64,000 bases of DNA, taken from contig ML991849.1 of NCBI GenBank assembly GCA_010094025.1, positions 62,001-126,000 on the forward strand. Direction: 5' to 3'. The notes below the pieces were generated by a model. It worked only from the letters and a program-made list of their open reading frames with translations. It searched no databases and was not told the origin of the DNA. Origin of the DNA: Viridothelium virens. Its lineage: Eukaryota; Ascomycota; Dothideomycetes; Trypetheliales; Trypetheliaceae. Below, one piece after another: positions 10,855-19,965 of this stretch (position 1 is its first letter; each line of letters begins with the position of its first letter). The position numbers and the translations under genes are program-made.

Positions 10855-11438
10855 ATGGTCGTTCGAATACGACTTGCGCGCTTCGGCAAGCGCCATCAGC
10901 CAATCTATAATATCGTTGTTGCCAATGCACGGTACGTCAATCATTATCGTAACGAAGTCTGGCTCCATCATCGAATCCTGAGTAGCTTTGGCACCCCATA
11001 CGCTTTCGATCGAGGATCATCACGACTAACGGAGCCTTCTAATACAGGACTGCGCGAAATTCCAAACCACTCGAAGTTCTTGGAACCTATGATCCCATTC
11101 CTAAGCAGTCCGCTTCGGGAGAAGGACGTAAATACAAAGACATCAAGGTCGACATTAGTCGAGCAAAATACTGGCTGGGAGTTGGAGCGCAACCAAGCGA
11201 TCCCGCATGGAGATTGATGGCTATGGTACGTGAAGAATCTTCTGTCATTGCCTGAGGCTCGGAGCATATGTGGAGGACATGCTGCTTGATTTGCGTGTTG
11301 ACTGACACGGGGTTTTAGTTGGGATTGATCGAGCCGAAGTATCGACCCGGCGGGATGCAACAAGGTCGGGAGATGCATGAACAACCGATTCATGTGCAGG
11401 AATCAGTTCAAGATAGGGCACACGTCGCACAGGCCTGA
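10855..11438 (+). CDS. MRPS16: Mitochondrial small-subunit ribosomal protein bS16m
   Basis: Three exons, 10855-10931, 11048-11225 and 11319-11438, encode 124 residues. The first exon reads MVVRIRLARFGKRHQPIYNI, the conserved bS16 N-terminus. Exon 2 continues with ARNSKPLEVLGTYDPIPK and the KYKDIKVDISRAKYWLGVGA block, and exon 3 with LGLIEPKYRPGG. Donors are GTACGT (twice) and acceptors ACAG and TTTTAG. The ATG at 10855 is chosen because homology begins there; an open frame 23 codons further upstream lacks conservation. The protein is a structural part of the mitochondrial 37S body. It has no separate cleavable presequence, as is common for bS16m. Confidence 0.95.
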
Positions 11439-12058
11439 AATATCCAGCTTTGGTGGCGTTTAAAAAGGAAATGTGTGCATAAGTGGCGTTGGGCAAGAGG
11501 GTTTCTTTCGATGTATAAAGTTTACAAGAACATGTTGCCCGTACGAACGCTGCCAATAACCTTCTCTCATGTCTGAAACCCCTGGTGAAACCCGTGGCAA
11601 CAAATACACGGCTAAGCACAAGAGACAAAAGAGAGCCATGCTTTATCGCGATAAGTGAGCGCAGCGAGTTTGAGGGCAATAGGAGACTTGGCTTTTTTAA
11701 GCTGAGATGGCTTCTAGCGCCATGATGGGATATCGGAACAACACCGTACGCTGTTCTTCATGCACAAAAACAAGGATATTTCACCGAATGCGTCACGCCT
11801 TGGCTCAAGCCCACCTCGCGATCACGCGCACTAAGGTTGAGCTAGCAGGTATTTTTATTCGAAAAGGCCCCCACTCTGATCGTGGAGCTTTCGTGAATGG
11901 ACAAAATCGGTAGCATAGTCATCTCTGAAAAGTCTCTTTATTCCTATCAAGCAAAAGACGCTATGCAATAATCAAGATGGACATTCTGAGCATGCTGTAA
12001 CGCTAATAAACTCCACTCGTTTTATTTAAAGTGCGTAAGACGCTGACAAGTTGCGCAC
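11439..12058. other. Convergent intergenic region, 620 bp
   Basis: This lies between the 3' ends of MRPS16 and the amino-acid transporter. The overlapping short frames have no recognisable content, and no RNA gene or repeat was found. Confidence 0.4.
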
Positions 12059-13910
12059 TCAATGGACAGCCCCTATGAAAACGTTTGTGAAAAGGCAAAC
12101 CACCATGACCACCAGGCCGTAAATCGCCAAGGCCAAAGCAGCCTTTCTCAGTAGACCCCTCTTCCATCTCGAGACCTTGATTTTCCCAAGGAATCCCTCA
12201 CCTTCATCATCTTCACCTACATCACTCAATTCGTCTTCGTCATCGTCTTCTTTAAGCAACTTCTGGTGATGTACGCTATCCGGACTACTGATTTTGTAGT
12301 AGAATAATCCCGGCAGAATGAAGCTGATACTCGTACTTCCAGTGCTACCAACGTACGCCAAAACTTTTGCAAGACTCGATACTGTCATTGCAACGATGTA
12401 GCTTAGTACAATGACCCCAGTGGTGATGGCTGCAAAACGAGTTTCGCTCATTTCGGAGTTGCCACGTTTGGCGCCAGGTACGGTAGCAGGTGAGGCAAGG
12501 AGGGGAGTATCCCGCGGAGGCGATGGCGAAGGAGGTGGTTTCGGTTTGTTGAAGGACCCAGGTCGCCATTTCAGCACTGCATCGACAGAAGCGCGGCATG
12601 GGTGAACTTGGAGGGGGTATGAAAACATCACAAGAACGACGATGGCGGCGCGGCCGATGGTTGAAGCAACAGAGGGAGTATCTATTGGAAGCCTGTCAAT
12701 AACAAGGAAAATGAAGCGAAAGGTAAAGATAGGATCTTACAGTCGCTGACAATATTTGAGCTGACTTTGTCCCCAAAGGAGAGATAGCCCGTGAGTCCGA
12801 CTAGGATATAAATGAAACACGCGATTCCGATACTGGCAGTCACAACGGCGGTAGTTCGAGCGCGGGAATTGTTTGCAATTTCGTTGAGGATTGAAAACAT
12901 CTGAATCCTGTTAGTAATTTCACAGAATAGACTTCGAAGCAAAGTACTGACATTCTGATGACATGTATATGCAAAGACGATGACAGGAAAACTAGCCAAC
13001 ACTGCGGCAGCACTGGCAGGCTCTATTCCGCGAACACGCCCACGTTCACGGATGGTATCTCCGATTCCAAAATGATAGACAACCAAAACGATGAGGTATC
13101 CAATTGATATCAATGCGATGACACTTGTGTACTTTAGCGAATCAAGACGACGCAGGAATGAGAACGGAATAACGATGAGCCTGTGAGTGTAGACAAGTCA
13201 GCTGCAGTAACAGATGAAGAAGCAGAGTATCCGCCGTAAATTCCAGGAGCAAGAGGACATACATGAACGCTGAGACCCAAAAATGCCTATCCACAAGGAA
13301 TGTAGAGCCTCCGATATCTTCACTGAATCCCCGTACAACGCCTGGCATAAGGTCTCCGATAATTATAAGGTAGCTCACACCAACGCCAAAGCACTTTATC
13401 GCGATAGCTGCATCGAAGACTACTGCGGCATTTGGGTATGTGATCTGTGATAAGGCAAAAAAAGAGGCAGATCCTCTATCAAGGTATCGAGCGCATCGAG
13501 TTTGAAGGTAGAGACCGAATCCAGCTGTAATGCCTGCCCATATAATGACGATAATGCCCAGGAGGATGCCCATGTGCGAAAGGGCGGCAGGCATTGCCAG
13601 GACACCAGCGCCAACGACTGAGAGACATTAGTATACTGCATCTTGCCTGTTTTCTAGTGCTGGTAGTCCAAGGGAGCCTTACTGGTATTCAAAAGATTGA
13701 CGACACTGGAGATCCAGCTTGCCTGCCCGGCGACTCCCACATCTTTTCTCCGCCTGGGTCTGTTCCGGGGTCAGCGTAGAATTCTCTGCCGAAAGCTAAT
13801 TAGGGCTATCACCTGAAATTCCTCGATCCTTGGGAAGAAGTTCGAGTAAGACTCGGCGGCCTGATGTTGAGGCGGTCTTCATCGCTTGATATTGCGGAGT
13901 AGCTTGCCAT
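12059..13910 (-). CDS. Vacuolar amino-acid transporter, Avt5-7-like (AAAP family)
   Basis: Six exons, 13910-13813, 13753-13683, 13617-13263, 13180-12952, 12900-12741 and 12681-12059, give 511 residues in phase throughout. TM1 has the AAAP signature SSVVNLLNTIVGAGVLAMP. It is followed by FGLYLQTRCARYLDRG, CFGVGVSYLIIIGDLMPGV, FAYTCHQNMFSILNEIANNS and LTGYLSFGDKVSSNIVSDY, then further helices in the C-terminal exon around an acidic loop (KLLKEDDDEDELSDVGEDDE). About 11 helices are expected. The yeast Avt5-7 group exports amino acids from the vacuole; substrate specificity cannot be read here. The first junction is unusual: exon 1 runs into stop codons and is rescued only by a 59-nt intron (donor GTGATA, branch CTGAC, acceptor CAG) whose sequence itself looks coding (see findings). 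The N-terminal model is therefore less certain than the rest. Confidence 0.88.
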
Positions 13911-14608
13911 GCTTCTCTTTCGACGGAAGCCTGCCTCGTCGGCGAGACTTTAAGGCGCTTGGTCTAGCATTAAATCATACGAGCAAGAATTGGGAGCTTT
14001 TGCGACTCTGACTCTTCGTCGTGGGGTATCGGATCGAGGTTGGGATAATTGAAATAGAAGCGTGAGGTCACTTGAGCATCCAGTTGTTTGGTCTCAATGG
14101 AGAAAGGCGTGCCTGGCGTCATTGTCACATTTCTTCTCGAGCTTGCTACGATTGGATGCCGGGCTCACCGCCTAACGGCAAATATGCTACCTCATCAATG
14201 CGACAAATCTGTTCACGCGCCACGCGTCAACGCCTGTGACCAGTCGTCATCTTGAGTCGAGATCTCTCGGCGTCTGTCATTTCTTACCTTGCCAAAACGA
14301 CGACATGTCCCTTCATGGTACGCCATGCATATCCTCAGTCTAGCACGGATCTCCGGCCTCACGACTACAGAAGGAGTACGAAGTACTCATATGGAGAACG
14401 GTGCAGACTAGTAATTTACTCAGGCAGCAGCCTTAAAGTACATCCCTTCGGCAATGTAGCACGTATATCCATCGGGCTTCATTGAGTCCCCATATTAGAC
14501 CACGTTATATTAGGATCAAAGATTTTCGCCATGTTTGTATAAAAGAGCAGTCTGATGCATGCGGAATCATCTTTAAGCAAAAAGTATGAGTCACTAGTCT
14601 GCCTAGAA
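13911..14608. promoter_or_regulatory. Divergent promoter, transporter / VOC protein
   Basis: About 700 bp between start codons. No coding exon was recognised. A good TATA box lies on the plus side at 14538-14545, entered separately. Confidence 0.45.
14538..14545 (+). promoter_or_regulatory. TATA box (TATAAAAG) of the VOC gene
   Basis: TATAAAAG lies 71 bp upstream of ATG 14609. An in-frame ATG at 14555 is only about 10 bp past the box and would probably lie upstream of the transcription start, which supports 14609 as the real start codon. Confidence 0.5.
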
Positions 14609-15162
14609 ATGTCCATCGAAACCAATATCAAACCGTCTCTTTGGTTCGCAGGAAATGCAGAAGAAGCCGTGCACTTCTACACCTCTATCTTCCCGTCTTC
14701 TAAAATTACAGATGTCTCTCGCTATACTGCAGCCGGTCAAGAAGAGCACCAAATGGAAGTAGGCAGCGTGATGAGTATGGAGTTTATTCTACACCACCGG
14801 CCCTTTTTCGCCATTAATGGTCCTCCGGTTTTCCAATTCACTCAAGCTATCAGCTTCACAATCTCTTGCGAAGATCAGAAAGACGTCGATTATTACTGGG
14901 GAAAATTGAGCGAAGGTAGGCTCACGGACTCCTATCTGAAAACAGGGAGGACATTGATAATTACGTGGTTGTAGGGGGTGAGCCGGGCCCTTGTGGTTGG
15001 TTGAAAGACAAGTTCGGTATTAGCTGGAGGGTCATACCAAAAGCCTATGAAGAGATGATGGGAAGCAGAGATGTGGAGCAGAGGTTTAGGGTGAGTGAGG
15101 CCAAGTCAACGATGGGAAAGTTTGATATTGAGGGATTAAGAAAAGCTTTCGAAGGGAAATGA
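14609..15162 (+). CDS. VOC-fold PhnB-like / 3-demethylubiquinone methyltransferase-domain protein
   Basis: Exons 14609-14915 and 14975-15162 encode 164 residues. The 59-nt intron (G|GTAGGC...TTGTAG|GG) joins KLSEG to GEPGPCGWLKDKFG. The start MSIETNIKPSLWFAGNAEEA and AVHFYTSIFPSSKI are the N-terminal beta-alpha-beta unit of the glyoxalase/bleomycin (VOC) superfamily, PhnB/3-dmu-9_3-mt subgroup. FFAINGPPVFQFTQAISFTI, CGWLKDKFGISWRVIP and the C-terminal MMGSRD ... MGKFDIEGLRKAF complete the single-domain pattern. Members are small cytosolic proteins of mostly untested enzymatic role; despite the Pfam name, a ubiquinone methyltransferase activity is not established for them. Confidence 0.9.
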
Positions 15163-16956
15163 AGGGGAACCCTAAAAAGAAGAATTCGTCAATCTCTGGA
15201 CTGTGAGCTACACTTTGATACAATATTCGATTTTACATATAGGAATTGAAGACCAGATGCAGCTTATGGAGTTTCCGAAATGTCATTCTAGAATCTGTGG
15301 TGTGTGGCAGTTGAGATCTTTGTGAGTTGATGCATTAGTACTTGACTTCGGAACTGTTATTTTCAATTCTCTTAGTCAGATCGCATGGCTTTGGAGACGG
15401 GTTCAGGCTTCAAGTCTCCAGCAGCTGGAGTATCATCAGGGTAGCTGCTCGCCTTGATGGATGGACAACGGTGGCCGTAATTCACCAGCTAGGTAAGCCT
15501 TGTGTTTTCCGAGCGCCACCTCAATGCTTGCATCGAGTGCCGGGACGGAGAGATGCGTGAAATCACTTTCCGGTTCGTCATGGGATTGACTAGCGCGTTG
15601 CCAAGGCAGCGGGATCTGTTTGGAGGTACGAGTAGCGACTCCAGTTCCAGTACACATTGCCATCTTCTGAGAGCGCCAGCACTTGGAGATAAAACGCTGG
15701 CGTATTTTGCAACGATAACTTGTCTACTTCTTCAGCTAGGGAAGAGCACCTCGGGCGAGCATGGCAAAAAAGGGACGACATCGGAGAAATTTCCGAAGCG
15801 AGGGCTGGCCGCCGAACCTCTTGATGCCTCGTTCCTCATCTGGCTCTACCTTTCGGGTTCGATCCTGTACCAGGATGGAGATCGCAAGGTGGCAAACTAC
15901 ATCACGAAGTTGAGGCTGGCATAGTCGGTCGCCAGAGGTAGTCGGTCGCTGGCGCTCGACATTCCTAGTATTGGGGGCATGGAATGGCTTGTTCTCATAG
16001 CTAACCGGTAATATGATTTGCCACATTGCACGTACTACCACTTTCTTCCCCTTATTTCTTTTTGATGAACCGAATACACTGATAGGGTCAATATATCTCT
16101 CAAAACGGAGTTGTTGTTGTCTTCAGAATGGGCCACATGTGCCATCCTAGTCAACGACCGTATTCCGAACGATTGCATTACTACCATGTCCCTCTGATTA
16201 CCTTCATCGCTTGGTCTGAGGACGGCTATTAATTGCAAGGCTTCGGCGGCTCAGTTCTGCCGCCATGGGTATGTAAATGACCGGTATTTCTCGCTATCCT
16301 CAGCCTTACATTTTGGATGTAAGTCACTGAAGATCCCTGTCTACATACATCGTCATCCGGGGGCATGGTACTGCGGAACTTGGGCTGAAGGGCCAAAGGT
16401 TGACGGGCGCTGAATTTCAGGATCTACAAGGTACGCCTCTTAGCCTTGGCGGTCGCGGACGCCAAAAGATCGACAACCCGTGACAGGGCAAGTGGTCTTC
16501 TTGGTAGTGGTCGTCATACTTCCTCGGTGAAACGCCTATCACAGATGGGAAGAGATCCTGGGTGCTGGGATCTATCAACAATGACGCTAGCCGCAGCTGG
16601 TAAACCGACCCCGAAGACATCTCATTATACTCGTGCATCTCTCAATACAAGAAGTCGTTTCTTTGCGCCGTCATTGCTCCCTGAGCTGAACGAAAACCGT
16701 GTCTTCACCCTTTTTACTTTGCCTGATCACCAAAATTTTCCATTGTCGACCAAGTCATGTCAGAGAATCCTATTGAGAGCTACAATTTCTGTTTCCATTA
16801 CAGTAAGATTGCAGCTCTGTCAATCTGAGATAGCTTTGGAGTACTTGGTGTACAGAAAGCACGATATGACCACAATGGATGCTTACAAGTAGTTCTGATC
16901 GTTGATCTCAATATTTCGTCTCACACCGAGTAACTGTTGGCTTCTCTTCCATTATT
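15163..16956. other. Gene-poor region, 1.8 kb
   Basis: No supported gene. Frames at 15436-16041 on both strands overlap and carry no motif, and 16446-16892 is an open but unrecognised frame. The right end should hold the promoter of the secreted-protein gene at 16957. Confidence 0.4.
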
Positions 16957-19321
16957 ATGAAGTCATTTCTATTCCTTTTCACCTCAATGGCAGTCGTTGT
17001 TGCTAATGGGATTCTGGATGCTCCCATCCCTTCTACTCCATCTAATCCGCGCCCTTCATCCAATGCTAATCATCATCGCCCTATACGTCGCGGATGGCCT
17101 TACCACTACAATGGAACCAATGGTGGCGAACGGAACCACACCCATCATTACAATGGATCCAAAGGTTGCAAATGGAACCGGACCCATCATTATAACGGAA
17201 CTAAAGGCGGCGATTGGAACCGTACTTATTACTGTATTGGAACCAAAAACGGCGAATCGAACCGTACCAACAATTGCAGTACTTCGACCAGCAGTCTTCC
17301 CACCTTCTCTATTATTCCAATCCCAATTTTCGAACCTGCCTCGGACTCAAGCTCTTCATCGTCCAATTACTACCAGCCAGCCATTAATTGGGGAAATAGC
17401 TCGCAAAATCCTTCGGCCTGGATACCACAGCCAACCCATGCCTTCACCTTTACTCCCTCCGGAGGGCAAAGAGACATGTCGCAGTCTCATCCGTTCGTGC
17501 ATCTCAATGTCGAATACGACGGTAACCGTACGGGTGTCGACCTTGAGGGGACCGATGGTATCAAAAACATTGATTGCCAGCCAGGCCAATGGCGCATACA
17601 GACCAAGGACACTGATCATTTCAATGTCGCGAAAAGCTGGCCTAAGGATATTATCCTGGTCACCTCAACCTTTTGTCGATCAGGAGCTAGTCGGAGACTA
17701 ATACAAGCGGACCGGCTGTCATATAAAGAGCCTGACACGATTATCGCCTATGGTCAGCAGTCTTTGCTGGGTCTAGCTCCACCAGTCTTAAAAATGCGCA
17801 CGAACTTTGGCCACCACAAGCCAAATTCCGCAAAAAGAGGACTTGATGGCCAGCAACATAGGCCCATTCGCGAATGGAAACGGACGTCAGACAACGAGAA
17901 GCGAAATGGTCAAGGTATTACATCGGTAATTGGGAATATACCATTTCAAATCACGCAAACTCGGGATCCAATATCAACAGGGCCAGTGTTGGTCACCACA
18001 GTCACTGTTGAAGACAAGGACAAGCGAAACGTGGGTGATCGCATCCGATCTCGCATTAGCTCTCGCAACTCTCACTTCAAGTCGAGATTTGGAGGACTTT
18101 TCAGCACTGCGAACTCGGACGTTCAGGGTGCCGTTGGTACTGTGACATCGGATGTTAAGGGTGCCATGAGCACGGGCGGATCCGAGGTCCTTGGCGCACT
18201 CGATTACACTGTCCCCTCTACTACTGTGTCCAGATTTGTGCAAATACCAAAGTCCACTCCTACAGGCGTGTCTCCGTGGGGCAATCCTGGTAACAAGGAA
18301 TTTGGGTTTTTAGGTATGGACTTTTGGGATCTTGGTATCAAGATGTCAGGTGGCGTGGAATTTGAGGGCAATTTCGAGATCGATGCCAAAAAGATAGGAC
18401 AAAGTGGCTTTCTTAGTGGTGAACTAGGCATCAATGGCTCGAACTGGGAATTCGACTTTCCGTTGGGCCTCAACTTTCAGAACGCCTCCTTTGAACATAC
18501 TTGGAATACCTGGCAACTCATAGAACCCATTGACATCTGTCCGGATGTGGGCTGCTTCGCCATTGAAAATGTCTTTGAGCTTGGTTCTCAGCTTCAAGTG
18601 ACGCTCAATATCACCCTTGAGGTGAATGCAACTGGAAAGCTCACCACCGGTACAAATATTACCTATTCCCAGCCAGCGGCGAAATGGAATTTCGGCGACG
18701 AATCCAAGAACAGCGCGACCGGCTGGGACGGCGACCACCAAAAGTGGTTCAACTATACGGACGGCAACGTGACACTCTCGGGTGGCCTTGGTTTCGATCT
18801 CACCCAGTTCAATGGCCTCAGCTTTCCCCAAGTCCCAAACGCCAACACGAATGTCTCATTCTCAAATGGCGTCTCCATCGTCGGACATGTTAGCATGGAT
18901 ACCAAGGGCAATTCTAAGTTCAAGCGCTCGAATATGTCGAAGCGGGAGCATCCAAAAGATATCCTTGCCCGAGTGCTTATGAAGAAGGACACTTGCACGG
19001 ATAATGGCGGTGTTGAAGTAAGCCTGGATCTTGAAGGACAGGTTATCGTACAAGCTGGCGTATGGAAGTTTGGCACAGCGAAACCTCTTTATGCGACCCA
19101 GATACCTCTATACAGTACTTGCATCTCGTAAGTCTTAGTCTACGATATCATCAGACGTACTGCTAACCAATACAAATAGGGGTGCCGGTAACACCGTTCA
19201 TTCTTTCATTAGGAATAGTAGCTCAAAGCCCAATGTGGCAAACGCCACAACCACGAAAGGCCCACAGCCAACACGGCTTGGTTCACTCCACCCGTTAGCT
19301 AACATCACATCTGATTTATAA
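16957..19321 (+). CDS. Large secreted N-glycosylated protein, unknown family
   Basis: Exon 1 16957-19127 and exon 2 19180-19321 encode 770 residues; the intron has donor GTAAGT, a GCTAAC branch and acceptor AATAG. Exon 1 alone would end ISTOP-like at TCIS; splicing adds a 47-residue tail ending PLANITSDL. A signal peptide is clear (MKSFLFLFTSMAVVVANG). Residues about 49-104 are four 14-residue repeats rich in N-x-[ST] sequons. Further regions include a Ser-rich stretch, dibasic KR sites (near residues 295 and 355), and a C-terminal half with many Asn-Gly, Trp and aromatic residues in an alternating beta-strand style (GVEFEGNFEIDAKKIG, VTLNITLEVNATGKL). Paired Cys (CPDVGC) suggest a disulphide fold. 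I do not recognise the family. The protein is likely extracellular or wall-associated. Confidence 0.8.
17101..17268 (+). repeat. Four tandem 42-bp (14-codon) repeats
   Basis: Copies lie at 17101-17142, 17143-17184, 17185-17226 and 17227-17268, encoding YHYNGTNGGERNHT, HHYNGSKGCKWNRT, HHYNGTKGGDWNRT and YYCIGTKNGESNRT. The codon register is exact and the divergence is mostly at synonymous or one-step positions. Each copy carries one or two N-glycosylation sequons. They lie in the secreted-protein gene just after the signal peptide and Pro-rich stretch. Confidence 0.9.
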
Positions 19322-19965
19322 AAAGACTCAGTGATGTTATGGTTCAACGTTCCGGCTGCTACAATAACCACATAGGCTCGGAATGCTCGTGATCAGATGT
19401 CTGCTCGTCGAGATGACAAGGGCGACAAAGTGAATCGCTTGGATACCCTCACAAAATTTGAACGTCTATTCTACAGTATGTTCATCCCTCCCACGGAGCA
19501 ACAGTCAGTCTTGTCAACTCTTTAACCTAATGAGATATAACGGATCTTAGCAATCCCAGACATCGATGCGAGAAACACGGCTGATTGCGTCGCTCTCCTC
19601 ATCCAGCTTTGAGGAAGCGAGGACTCTTGTGGGCCGTAACAGGGAAATATCATTCGTCGCGCAGATCAATCGTGTCAGAGACTAATCATGAGTCAAGTAT
19701 AATCCCAATCGAAACGGATTATTGGCTCCTTAAGGAATGCAAAGCACAAGCGATTATCACCCGACTGATTCATGCTGATCTGGGTGGGTGCTCTACCGAG
19801 TTGGGAGAGGACAGGCAAATCTCAGACATATGATGCATGGAAGTTGACCGAGAACCAGTTTGGGAAATGCGCAAGTTGAAAAGAGTGCTGACGAAAAGGG
19901 TAATTGTCTTCGTATAACGCAAACAAGACGAGTGCTGCTGTTTGTCTAACTGTTAAGCTGATGGA
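19322..19965. other. Intergenic with possible coding remnants
   Basis: Two short stretches read like protein on the plus strand: from about 19375 (ARNARDQMSARRDDKGDKVN and on) and from about 19606 (SSFEEARTLVGRNREISFVA and on). They are in different frames, separated by stops, and no splice model I tried joins them cleanly to the upstream gene. They may be remnants of extra exons or of a neighbouring gene. Confidence 0.3.

Noticed and set aside
13594-13910. Frameshift and stops as proof that the Avt gene is a pseudogene
   Set aside because: A 59-nt intron with branch and acceptor sites restores the frame exactly, and all later exons are intact, so a working gene is the simpler reading.
15502-15924. 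140-codon plus-strand frame
   Set aside because: Overlaps comparable frames on the other strand, with no domain, signal peptide or intron pattern.
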